Below are positions 25,161 through 32,993 of a DNA stretch of 64,000 nt, one piece after another (position 1 is the stretch's first letter; each line of letters opens with the position of its first letter). The notes beneath the pieces are model-generated. The model saw only the letters and a list, made by a program, of their open reading frames with translations. It did no database searches and was not told where the DNA came from. The position numbers and the translations under genes were made by a program. This DNA is from Falsihalocynthiibacter sp042445055 (lineage in GTDB: Bacteria > Pseudomonadota > Alphaproteobacteria > Rhodobacterales > Rhodobacteraceae): NCBI RefSeq assembly GCF_042445055.1, contig NZ_CP170339.1, positions 1,922,001-1,986,000 on the forward strand, in the 5' to 3' direction.

Positions 25161-25360
25161 CGTTTTGCCCCGTGCCTAACCCATTTGGTCATTTGAATAA
25201 CTGGTCCGAATCTCGCGAGTCGGTCTTCAGCGTGTAAACTCGTGCCAGTCGGTGACGAAAGCTAAAGAAAACCCGTCCCTTGAGGTACAAGCCCAAGGGT
25301 TTTGCATTACTTCGCAAAAAGAAGTGCGTATGGTTCTCTGTAGTCCCTTTCGCCGATCCA

Positions 25361-25376
25361 CCACTAAATCTTGTGG
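25361..25376. promoter_or_regulatory. NrdR-box-like palindrome upstream of nrdJ
   Basis: CCACTAAATCTTGTGG matches the NrdR consensus pattern (acaCwAtATaTwGtgt) at about 13 of 16 positions and is nearly self-complementary. NrdR is the ATP/dATP-sensing repressor of ribonucleotide reductase genes and usually binds two boxes about 31 bp apart centre to centre; the only partner here is a weak CCAC-N3-GTGG about 30 bp away. Confidence 0.6.
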
Positions 25377-25533
25377 CATCCCCGACCAGCACCCACAAGG
25401 TGGCGTATAAGCGCCTATTGGGTCAACGCAAATATTTGAGTTATCCACGGCTTTTTTTCGTTGACGGACTAAGGACCTCAAAATGTGGCACGCCGATTTG
25501 ATTCTAAAGGTTAAAATTTCAGATCAACGACTT

Positions 25534-25554
25534 GCGCGACGATCGCGCGTTTTT
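25534..25554 (+). terminator. Isolated Rho-independent terminator-like hairpin
   Basis: GCGCGA pairs with TCGCGC around CGA and is followed by GTTTTT. It reads as a plus-strand terminator, yet no plus-strand gene ends here. It may end a small RNA or may be a chance structure. Confidence 0.4.
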
Positions 25555-25799
25555 CTCAATAAATTAGCGCCCGTTAGAGAAGTCACCTAAACAAACGCAT
25601 GAAGTTATCCACAGGCCAGATCGGCTTCTCAGCATTCAAATGAAATGCAATTAAGGCAGATCGCTCGGAGGTGGCCCAAGAAGCACAACTGCCTAAGCTT
25701 TAGGCGCGCCCGAACAGACGCGATTCATGAAAGCGTTACAAAAATGTGATAGCTGCCCTGCGAATCCCGAAGGCGCTTTAACTAGATTTTCTGTTGAGA

Positions 25800-25876
25800 T
25801 GGTCGGGACGGCAAGATTCGAACTTGCGACCTACGGTACCCAAAACCGTCGCGCTACCAGGCTGCGCTACGCCCCG
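25800..25876 (-). tRNA. tRNA-Pro (TGG)
   Basis: 77 nt on the minus strand. The acceptor stem CGGGGCG pairs with CGTCCCG (one G-U pair), the anticodon loop reads TTTGGGT with anticodon TGG, the T-loop is TTCGAAT, and CCA is encoded at the 3' end. All four arms fold cleanly. Confidence 0.95.
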
Positions 25877-25917
25877 ACTGAGCGCTTCTTAAACAGCGGC
25901 AACGGGAATGAAAAGCC

Positions 25918-26433
25918 CTAAGACGCATCACAAGGCCAAGAATTTGAAAATTGATCGAAAAAAATGTGTCGGACTTCATCACCAGCCCGAATTCCAAGGG
26001 TCTTGGCCATGCCGCCGTTGATTTCGAGCACTGCAATTGCGTCGTCCGGCCCCGGAATCGGGGTCTCGTCGAGGGGAATCGCCTGCTCGTGAACCAAGAG
26101 AATCTCTCCGCTCGGGGCGATGAACAACAGATCGAGGGGAATCAGCGTGTTGCGCATCCAAAACGCCATCGGTCGCGGCGAATCGTAGACGAACAGCATC
26201 CCCGCCATTCGGGGCATCTCGGTGCGATGCATCAGACCTTGCGCGCGCGAAGCATCGGTATCCGCGATCTCGATCTGGAACTGCGCCTGCCCCCAAGAAC
26301 CGCGCAGGTCCAGAATATCAGGCGCACATGCAGAAAATCCCGCCGAAGCAGTCAGCCCCAACAGGATCCATGATGCGATCACGCGCCGCACAGTAACTTG
26401 CGCTGCCCTGCCCGCGTCGCGAAACAGGGTCAT
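25918..26433 (-). CDS. DUF192 family secreted or lipid-anchored protein
   Basis: 171 residues. An N-terminal hydrophobic segment (VIASWILLGLTASAGFSA, followed by Cys) looks like a signal peptide, possibly lipoprotein-like. The DUF192 core follows: RAQGLMHRTEMPRMAGMLFVY, MAFWMRNTLIPLDLLFI, and AVLEINGGMAKTLGIRAGDEV. Family function is unknown. I choose 26433 (MTLFRDAGR) because a longer frame from 26475 would run into the cold-shock gene whose stop is at 26445; the chosen start leaves an 11-bp gap and an operon with it. Confidence 0.85.
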   Translation of the reverse strand: MTLFRDAGRAAQVTVRRVIASWILLGLTASAGFSACAPDILDLRGSWGQAQFQIEIADTDASRAQGLMHRTEMPRMAGMLFVYDSPRPMAFWMRNTLIPLDLLFIAPSGEILLVHEQAIPLDETPIPGPDDAIAVLEINGGMAKTLGIRAGDEVRHIFFDQFSNSWPCDAS

Positions 26434-26444
26434 ACGCTTTCTAT

Positions 26445-26969
26445 TTACAAATCGCTGGCTAATACCGCCTCCCATGAGGTGACAGACGCCGCCATTTGGC
26501 CTCGCTCGCCATTGACCACCTGCAAGGCAACTGCCTCTCCGGGTTGAAGGTCCGCAAGTCCAGAAAGGCGTAACACCTCGACATGAACAAATACGTCATC
26601 AGAGTACCCAAAGACATTCGCAAAGCCAAATCCTTTGGCCTTGTCAAACCACTTCACCCGCGCAGGCACCAAAGGTGCGTCCGTAGCGGGAGGTAGATTA
26701 AATGAGGGCGCCTCCGACGCGTTTCTACCTTCTGGCGGCCAAATCGCCAGAACCTGCACGGCTTGAGCGCCGCGTTCTGTGTCTTGAACCTCGATTTCGA
26801 TTCCAGCCAGTTCTGCAACCGAGCTTTGTCCGAAATTACGAAGCACATTGCCGTGTAACAGGATATCTGGTCCACCGTTTTGCGACACGACGAAACCAAA
26901 TCCTTTTACAGGGTCGAACCACTTTACGTGTCCGCGAACTATTCGTCCGATTAAGCTATTATCATTCAT
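26445..26969 (-). CDS. Double cold-shock-domain protein
   Basis: 174 residues with two cold-shock domains: the first with GHVKWFDPVKGFGFV (residues about 13-27), the second with ARVKWFDKAKGFGFANVF (about 103-120) and DVFVHVEVL. The KGFGF ribonucleoprotein motif is present twice; the first domain has DILLHGNVL in place of the second RNP motif. A Pro-rich linker joins them. Tandem-CSD proteins of this form are usual in alphaproteobacteria and bind single-stranded nucleic acid. Upstream partner of the DUF192 gene. Confidence 0.92.
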   Translation of the reverse strand: MNDNSLIGRIVRGHVKWFDPVKGFGFVVSQNGGPDILLHGNVLRNFGQSSVAELAGIEIEVQDTERGAQAVQVLAIWPPEGRNASEAPSFNLPPATDAPLVPARVKWFDKAKGFGFANVFGYSDDVFVHVEVLRLSGLADLQPGEAVALQVVNGERGQMAASVTSWEAVLASDL

Positions 26970-27095
26970 CCCAATTACGCCAAAAAGGCGCCTAAATTTT
27001 AGTCCTGCCCGACCCCTTTGTCTGCAAACATGCCCAATGTTGCAAGAGGTAAAATAGGATGTATTTCGCTACGTTGCAGCGAATCTATAGCACAA

Positions 27096-27701
27096 TCATG
27101 GGTTGAGTCTCGAAATTTCCCAATCAGAATCAGTGCTTTCTCGTGTCCATCTAAACCTATCATGGAGTCGAAACTCCCCATCAGCCCAGAACTCGAACTC
27201 GGTCGGAATGAGCCGAAATCCGCCCCAAAACGGTGGGCGCGGTGGATTAGGACCCTTCCGTAGCGTCAATTTTGCAACTTTTGCGACTAAAGCGGCACGA
27301 GTTTCAAGCGGCTGAGACTGTTCAGATGCCCACGCGCCGAGCCGACTCTTAAGGGATCTGCTGGCAAAATATGCGTCTGCTTGCGGCCCTTCCACACGTT
27401 TAACGTGTCCGCGCACGCGAACCTGACGGCGCAGAGATTTCCAGTGCAGGACAAAGCTCGCCTTGCCACAATGCTCTATTTCTTTGGCTTTGGAACTGCC
27501 GTAATTGGTATAAAACACAAACGCATCAGGCTCTATTTCCTTCAAGAGCACCATGCGCACATTTGGCATTCCGGTCTCATCAACCGTCGCTAGCGCGATC
27601 GCGTTCGGATCGTTTGGCTCGGTCTTTTCGGCCTCGGAGAGCCACCGCTGCGCGATCTCGAAAGGATTATCTCCTGAAAAAATTTCCCGTGATTCCGTCA
27701 T
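27096..27701 (-). CDS. pdxH: Pyridoxine/pyridoxamine 5'-phosphate oxidase
   Basis: 201 residues. FMN enzyme that makes pyridoxal 5'-phosphate. Visible are NAIALATVDETGMPNVRMVLLKEI, FVFYTNYGSSKAKEIE, SFVLHWKSLRRQVRVRG and, at the C-terminus, PTEFEFWADGEFRLHDRFRW with the conserved substrate-binding RLHDR. The start at 27701 (MTESREIFSGDNP) has GAGG seven bases upstream; a longer frame to 27761 lacks one. Divergent from fabI. Confidence 0.95.
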   Translation of the reverse strand: MTESREIFSGDNPFEIAQRWLSEAEKTEPNDPNAIALATVDETGMPNVRMVLLKEIEPDAFVFYTNYGSSKAKEIEHCGKASFVLHWKSLRRQVRVRGHVKRVEGPQADAYFASRSLKSRLGAWASEQSQPLETRAALVAKVAKLTLRKGPNPPRPPFWGGFRLIPTEFEFWADGEFRLHDRFRWTRESTDSDWEISRLNP

Positions 27702-27819
27702 GATGGCCTCGCAAATTTGTCGATGTTCTCTCCTTGGACCATGCCAACAGACTTGATGCAACTCTGTCTATCGCTTAATGCAATAGAACGCTGGGGCGAA
27801 TAATTTTTAGGAAATAAAA

Positions 27820-28632
27820 ATGAAACTGATGGACGGTAAACGTGGCCTTATCATGGGGCTGGCCAATGACAAATCTATCGCATGGGGCATCGCAAAGGCC
27901 TGTGCCGAGCATGGCGCAGAGCTTGCATTCTCTTATATGGGCGAAGCGTTCAAGAAGCGCGTAGAGCCGATGGCCGAGTCCCTTGGCGTGACGCAACTGT
28001 TTGATTGTGACGCAACGGATGCAGAGTCTCTGGATGCGATGTTCGCACAAATCGAGAAAGTCTGGGGCAAGATTGATTTCGTCGTGCATGCGATTGGCTT
28101 CTCGGACAAGGGCGAGTTGCGCGGGCGGTACGTGGATACGTCGCAAGCGAACTTTAACATGACGATGGACGTATCCGTTTACACCTTCACCGCAATCGCG
28201 AACCGCGCTGAAAAAATCATGAACCCCGGTGGTTCCATGCTTACCTTGACCTATTATGGCGCCGAGCAAGTTATGCCGCATTATAACGTCATGGGTGTTG
28301 CCAAGGCAGCACTTGAGGCCTCCGTAAAATACCTCGCAGAGGACCTCGGCAAGGACGGTATTCGTGTTAACGCAATTTCCGCCGGCCCGATCAAGACCCT
28401 CGCGGCATCCGGAATTGGCGACTTCCGCTATATCCTCAAATGGAACGAGCTCAACTCACCATTGCGCCGCAACGTCACCCAAGAAGAAGTCGGCAAGGCA
28501 GCGCTTTACCTGCTCTCCGATCTTGGCTCCGGCACCACAGGTGAGAACCTGCACGTCGACGCGGGCTATCACGTTGTTGGTATGAAAGCTGTCGATGCGC
28601 CTGATATCGACGCTGTGACAGGTCGTAAATAG
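27820..28632 (+). CDS. fabI: Enoyl-[acyl-carrier-protein] reductase (NADH)
   Basis: 270 residues, short-chain dehydrogenase fold. Catalyses the last reduction in each round of fatty acid elongation. FabI marks: GLANDKSIAWGIAKACAEHGA for NADH binding, VHAIGFSDK, and the catalytic Tyr...Lys in YYGAEQVMPHYNVMGVAKAAL. Also the common target of triclosan-like inhibitors. Its stop overlaps the next gene start by one base, so the LysE gene is in the same transcript. Confidence 0.95.
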   Translation: MKLMDGKRGLIMGLANDKSIAWGIAKACAEHGAELAFSYMGEAFKKRVEPMAESLGVTQLFDCDATDAESLDAMFAQIEKVWGKIDFVVHAIGFSDKGELRGRYVDTSQANFNMTMDVSVYTFTAIANRAEKIMNPGGSMLTLTYYGAEQVMPHYNVMGVAKAALEASVKYLAEDLGKDGIRVNAISAGPIKTLAASGIGDFRYILKWNELNSPLRRNVTQEEVGKAALYLLSDLGSGTTGENLHVDAGYHVVGMKAVDAPDIDAVTGRK

Positions 28633-29243
28633 TGGCGCTCTCCGCCTTTATCGCAGTTGCGCTCTTGCACCTCATGGCTGCCATCAGCCCCGGGCCCTCG
28701 GTATTGATGGCTGCTCGCACGGGCGTAACGCACGGTTTTCGCGCCGCAACCGGCGTCGCAATCGGCATCGGGATTGGCGGAGTCGTCTGGGCAACGGCTG
28801 CTCTCTTCGGATTGTCGCTCCTCTTTGCCTATGCTCCGATGTTGCTCATCGGTTTCAAGGTTCTGGGGGGCGCATTCCTAATCTATATGGCTTTCAAACT
28901 GTTCAAACAGGCCGACACGCCCCTTAACACCTCTGAATCTGTCACCGCCCCCAGCCTTCTGCGCGGTGTGGTTCTGGGACTGTTCACTCAGCTCGCCAAC
29001 CCCAAGCCAGCCATTCTTTTTGCAGCGATTTTTCTGGGCACGGTGCCCGCAGATGCGGGCGCTGGTGTGATAATTGCGCTTTTGGCGATTGTGTTCCTTA
29101 ACGAAACCGCTTGGAATATTATTGTCGGGCGGATATTTTCGCTCGAAACGACGCGCCGCTCCTACTTGAGCCTGAAAAGCACAATCGACCGGATCTTTGG
29201 TGGTTTGCTTGGGGTTCTAGGAATGAAAATCGCTTTAACCTGA
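28632..29243 (+). CDS. LysE/RhtB-family amino acid exporter
   Basis: 203 residues with about six membrane helices. The N-terminal AFIAVALLHLMAAISPGPSV with the SPGPS motif and GVTHGFRAATGVAIGIG are characteristic. It starts with GTG that shares a base with the fabI stop. RhtB members export homoserine, threonine or other amino acids; substrate cannot be assigned. Confidence 0.9.
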   Translation: MALSAFIAVALLHLMAAISPGPSVLMAARTGVTHGFRAATGVAIGIGIGGVVWATAALFGLSLLFAYAPMLLIGFKVLGGAFLIYMAFKLFKQADTPLNTSESVTAPSLLRGVVLGLFTQLANPKPAILFAAIFLGTVPADAGAGVIIALLAIVFLNETAWNIIVGRIFSLETTRRSYLSLKSTIDRIFGGLLGVLGMKIALT

Positions 29244-29291
29244 TCTACACACTAACCCCTTATTGCTGCTTGCAACCAGGAGAGACCTGCC

Positions 29292-29795
29292 ATGACCGAC
29301 CGTTTGCCACACGAAAAAGGCTTCCACATTAGCTGGGACCAAATCCACCGCGATGCGCGGGCGCTGGCATGGCGTCTTGATGGCGAAGGCCCAAAAACTG
29401 GCGGCTGGCGTGCTGTTGTTGCGATCACGCGCGGCGGGATGGCCCCCGCGATGATTATGGCGCGTGAATTGGACATTCGCACAGTCGATACGATCTCGGT
29501 TAAGTCCTACGATCATCAGGAACAAAGCGAAGCGAAGGTCCTTAAGGCACCGGACGCCGAACTTATGGGCGACGGCGAAGGTATCCTGATTGTGGATGAT
29601 CTGGTTGATTCCGGCCGCACATTGGAGCTTGTGCGCAAGCTATATCCCAAGGCCCATTTCGCGACCGTTTACGCCAAGCCAAAAGGCCGCCCAATGGTTG
29701 ATACGTTTATTACCGAGGTGTCGCAGGATACATGGATTTTCTTCCCTTGGGATATGGCTCTTCAGTACGTCGAACCCTACCGTGGCAAAGACTAA
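29292..29795 (+). CDS. gpt: Xanthine-guanine phosphoribosyltransferase
   Basis: 167 residues, type I phosphoribosyltransferase. Salvages guanine and xanthine to nucleotides with PRPP. The PRPP loop is GILIVDDLVDSGRT; upstream VVAITRGGMAPAMIMARELDI forms the second phosphate loop; the C-terminal WIFFPWDMALQYVEPY matches the XGPRT base-binding end. The downstream aminotransferase starts 1 bp after its stop. Confidence 0.93.
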   Translation: MTDRLPHEKGFHISWDQIHRDARALAWRLDGEGPKTGGWRAVVAITRGGMAPAMIMARELDIRTVDTISVKSYDHQEQSEAKVLKAPDAELMGDGEGILIVDDLVDSGRTLELVRKLYPKAHFATVYAKPKGRPMVDTFITEVSQDTWIFFPWDMALQYVEPYRGKD

Positions 29796-29796
29796 C

Positions 29797-30990
29797 GTGA
29801 GCGCGCTAAAATTCCCCCTGAACCCCGCGATGGCCGGTACCGCCGCGCCCCCAGTCATGGAAGCGCGCCGTTGGCTTGACGGGGTTGAATTTCCGGCCGA
29901 CAGACCGCTCATCAACGTCAGCCAAGCCGCCCCCGTCGAAACGCCACCGCCCGCCATGCAGCAAGCCATGGCCGACGCGATCCTCCATCAGCCTGACGCT
30001 CATCTATATGGTGCCGTTTTGGGGCGCGATGATCTTCGTGAAGCACTGGCGGCACGATGGGCACGCCTTTATCAAGGAACGGTCTCGCGGGAAAACATCG
30101 CGATTACAGCGGGTTGCAACCAAGCCTTCGCAGCCACGATTGCCTGCCTAACACAAAAGGGCGATGAGGTTATCATCCCCACACCGTGGTATTTCAACCA
30201 TCAGATGTGGTGCGAAATGCAGGGCGTCAATGCCGTGCCCCTGCCCGCCACGACGAACCTTCTTCCCGATCCTGACCAAGCCCGCGCGCTCATTACTGCG
30301 CGCACCAAAGCGATTGTGTTGGTAAGCCCCAACAACCCCGCAGGCGTTGAATATCCCGCAGAACTCATTGCGCAGTTCCGCGATCTTGCGCGCGAAAACG
30401 GGCTGGCGCTGATTGTTGACGAAACCTATCGCGATTTTCATAGCGTAAGCGGCGCGGCGCATGACCTTTTGAGTGATCCGGATTGGTCGGACACCGTGAT
30501 CGCGCTCTACTCGTTCTCCAAATCCTACCGTCTCACGGGCCACCGCGTTGGTGCAATTATCGCGAGCGCTGAATTCCATCACGAGGTCGAGAAGTTCCTC
30601 GATACGGTCGCGATCTGTCCGAACCAACTTGGCCAGATCGGCGCGCTTTGGGGAATCGAAAATCTCGATGACTGGCTAGCGGGAGAGCGTCAGGAAATCC
30701 TGAGCCGCCGCGCGGCGATTGTCGAAGGGTTCCCTGCGCTGGAGGCGCTTGGCTGGGAATTGCTCGGCGCGGGTGCGTACTTCGCATACATACGCCATCC
30801 CTACGCGATTTCCTCGCCTGATCTAGCGAAGAAACTGGTGCAGAACGCGGGTGTTTTGCTGCTTCCGGGAACGATGTTCCGCGCGGCTTCCGAAACGATA
30901 GGCGCGTCAGAGGTTCGTGTGGCCTTCGCCAATATCGATAAACACGGAATTTCCACACTTTACGAACGGCTCGCGGCGCAAAAATTCTAA
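29797..30990 (+). CDS. PLP-dependent aminotransferase, class I/II
   Basis: 397 residues, fold type I. Visible are the glycine-rich AITAGCNQAFAATIACL, SPNNPAGVEYP with the conserved Asn, VDETYRDF, and the PLP lysine in YSFSKSYRLTGHRVG. The start is GTG at 29797, right after the gpt stop; a longer frame from 29590 lies wholly within gpt and is an artefact. The amino donor and acceptor cannot be told; such genes are often named aspartate or kynurenine-type aminotransferase without evidence. Confidence 0.88.
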   Translation: MSALKFPLNPAMAGTAAPPVMEARRWLDGVEFPADRPLINVSQAAPVETPPPAMQQAMADAILHQPDAHLYGAVLGRDDLREALAARWARLYQGTVSRENIAITAGCNQAFAATIACLTQKGDEVIIPTPWYFNHQMWCEMQGVNAVPLPATTNLLPDPDQARALITARTKAIVLVSPNNPAGVEYPAELIAQFRDLARENGLALIVDETYRDFHSVSGAAHDLLSDPDWSDTVIALYSFSKSYRLTGHRVGAIIASAEFHHEVEKFLDTVAICPNQLGQIGALWGIENLDDWLAGERQEILSRRAAIVEGFPALEALGWELLGAGAYFAYIRHPYAISSPDLAKKLVQNAGVLLLPGTMFRAASETIGASEVRVAFANIDKHGISTLYERLAAQKF

Positions 30991-31076
30991 CTTTTGTGCG
31001 GGTTTTAGCTTCGGCTCTTGCTCCTGTTGGACCAAACCCCTAAACATTCTGCAACGAATGAAAAAGGGTACAAAAC

Positions 31077-32930
31077 ATGGCGATTGGTGGCAGCAGCGGA
31101 GTCTCTCGGTTCTTTGTGTGGGTTCTGATTATCGGGCTGATTGTGGGCCTCGCAGGGTTCAGCATCACGAATTTTGGCGGCGGGGCAACTCCGATGGCCA
31201 AAGTGGGCGAAACCGAAGTAACCGCTGACGAATATTACCGCGCGTTGAACAACGAGTTGAACCGCTATTCGCAACAGTTCGGCCAGCAGGTCACACTGTC
31301 GATGGCGGCGCAATTCGGGATCGATCAGAACCTGCGTCAGCAGCTCTACGCGACGGCGGCAACCGACAACGAAACTGCCAATCTCGGGATTTCGGTCGGG
31401 GATGATTTCGTCGCCCGCGCCCTTCAGGAACAGCCTACTTTTCAAGGTCTGGACGGAAGTTTTAGCCGTCAGGACTATGATTTCTATCTCCAACGCAACG
31501 GTATCACCGAAGCTGAATACGAAGAGACTCTACGTACAGAAGCCGCGCGCAATATCTATCAGCAATCCCTCGTGACAGGTGTTGTAACACCAGAAGCCCT
31601 TTCGGATTTGGCGATGGAATATATTGCGGGTCGCCGCAGTTTCACTTGGGCGGTTCTGGATGAATCCAACCTCGAACAAGAGATCGCCAAGCCGACAACC
31701 GAGCAGCTAGAGGCCTATCACGCCGCACATCCCGAGGATTTCACTCGTCCCGAGAAAAAGCGTATCACCTATGCGTGGGTAACGCCCAATGATCTTGTGG
31801 GCACGATTGAGGTTCCAGAAGAGGATCTGCGCAAGCTTTATGACGACCGTGCGGACACATTCAACGTCCCCGAGCGCCGTATGGTTGAGCGTCTCGCCTA
31901 CCCTAGTGTTGAACAAGCCGAAGCCGCCAAGGCGCGTCTGGATAACGACGAGGCAACCTTTGGTGATCTTGTCCAAGAGCGTGGCCTAACACTCTCCGAT
32001 ATTGACCTTGGCGAAGCAACAAGAGCCGATCTCGGCGCGGCTGCCGACGAAATTTTCGCACTCGAAGAGCCCGCAGTTGTCGGCCCCATTCAGACAGAAA
32101 CAGGCCCCGCACTTTTCCGTATGAACGCTATTCTAACAGCCAATGTCACAACCTTTGAAGAGGCCCTTCCAGAGCTGCGTTCGGAGCTTCTAATGGATGC
32201 TGCCAGCCGTAAAATCGGTGATAGCCTCAACGATATCGACGATCTTCTTGCGGGTGGTAACTCACTCGAGGAACTGGCCGCCGAGACAGACCTTGAGCTT
32301 GGAACCATCGATTGGTCCGATGACATGAGCGAAGGAATCGCAGGCTACGAAGCGTTCCGAGAAGCAGCAGCGGCCGTTCAGGACGGAGACTTTGAAAAGG
32401 CAATTCCGTTGGACGACGGCGGTGTTTTTGCGCTGCGGTTGGACGAAGTTTTGCCAGAGCAAGTCGAAGACCTCTCCGATGTTCGTCCAGCAGTATCCGC
32501 CGCATGGCGCACCGAGCAGGTCCGCGAGCAACTCATGGCGATGGCTGACGAGTTCAAGGCAAACCTGCGCGCAGATGGCACCGCCGATGCAACCGATGTG
32601 GTCATCACAATCGAAACCGACCTGACACGCACCTCTTACGTTGATGGAACACCAGAAGACTTCATGGAACGAGTGTTTGCGCTTGATGTAGATGAATTTG
32701 ATGTCATCCCATACCAAGACAGCGTTATTCTGGTGCAGCTCAACGGCAAGGCGGGTCCTGATCTGGACAATCTCGAAGTGGTCGCGATGAAAGAAGGTCT
32801 TGAGCAACAGATGGCACAATCCATCTCGAATGACATCTTCACATCCGTTGCGGCGAAGCTGACGACTGATGCAGGTCTGACCATCAATCAGGCCGTTATT
32901 ACAGCGGTTCACTCGAACTTCCCGCAATAA
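31077..32930 (+). CDS. ppiD: PpiD-like periplasmic peptidyl-prolyl isomerase / SurA-N domain chaperone
   Basis: 617 residues. One N-terminal membrane anchor (FFVWVLIIGLIVGLAGFSI at about 12-30) is followed by VGETEVTADEYYRALNNELNR, the SurA_N_3 chaperone region. The middle contains parvulin-like segments, but the classical parvulin active-site pattern is not clear by eye, as is common in alphaproteobacterial PpiD. The C-terminal part is acidic and helical. The protein is expected to assist folding of exported proteins while anchored in the inner membrane. It ends just before a terminator in front of trpE. Confidence 0.85.
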   Translation: MAIGGSSGVSRFFVWVLIIGLIVGLAGFSITNFGGGATPMAKVGETEVTADEYYRALNNELNRYSQQFGQQVTLSMAAQFGIDQNLRQQLYATAATDNETANLGISVGDDFVARALQEQPTFQGLDGSFSRQDYDFYLQRNGITEAEYEETLRTEAARNIYQQSLVTGVVTPEALSDLAMEYIAGRRSFTWAVLDESNLEQEIAKPTTEQLEAYHAAHPEDFTRPEKKRITYAWVTPNDLVGTIEVPEEDLRKLYDDRADTFNVPERRMVERLAYPSVEQAEAAKARLDNDEATFGDLVQERGLTLSDIDLGEATRADLGAAADEIFALEEPAVVGPIQTETGPALFRMNAILTANVTTFEEALPELRSELLMDAASRKIGDSLNDIDDLLAGGNSLEELAAETDLELGTIDWSDDMSEGIAGYEAFREAAAAVQDGDFEKAIPLDDGGVFALRLDEVLPEQVEDLSDVRPAVSAAWRTEQVREQLMAMADEFKANLRADGTADATDVVITIETDLTRTSYVDGTPEDFMERVFALDVDEFDVIPYQDSVILVQLNGKAGPDLDNLEVVAMKEGLEQQMAQSISNDIFTSVAAKLTTDAGLTINQAVITAVHSNFPQ

Positions 32931-32948
32931 TAACACTTACCTCTTTAG

Positions 32949-32971
32949 CGGCTCCTCAATGGGGCCGTTTT
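32949..32971 (+). terminator. Terminator between ppiD and trpE
   Basis: CGGCTCC pairs with GGGGCCG (one G-T pair) around TCAAT and is followed by TTTT. It ends 22 bp before the trpE start. It most simply ends ppiD; no Trp-rich leader peptide precedes it, so I do not call a trp attenuator. Confidence 0.65.
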
Positions 32972-32993
32972 GCGAACATCCGAGGAGTTGCCC

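Larger units (their letters stand above)
25161..25799. other. 640-bp intergenic region between nrdJ and tRNA-Pro
   Basis: No credible protein gene. It holds the NrdR-like palindrome at 25361-25376, a second imperfect CCAC-AAG-GTGG at 25393-25403, two DnaA-box-like sequences (TTATCCACG at 25441, TTATCCACA at 25605) and a hairpin with T-run at 25534-25554. I looked for a B12 riboswitch (B12 box GCCACTG and related core) and did not find one. Confidence 0.6.

Noticed and set aside
25161..25360. Cobalamin riboswitch in the nrdJ leader
   Set aside because: No B12 box or conserved core seen on the minus strand.
25441..25613. Two DnaA-box-like sequences suggesting a replication origin
   Set aside because: Only two copies 164 bp apart, no AT-rich unwinding element or typical origin neighbours (hemE, parAB, dnaA), so chance matches are more likely.
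27753..27781. TTGATG-N17-TAATGC as the fabI promoter
   Set aside because: The -35 is acceptable but the -10 matches poorly; I could not support it.
29590..29796. N-terminal extension of the aminotransferase
   Set aside because: It lies wholly within gpt in another frame; GTG at 29797 gives the family N-terminus.
32931..32993. trp attenuator before trpE
   Set aside because: There is a terminator hairpin but no short frame with Trp codons; it most simply ends ppiD.
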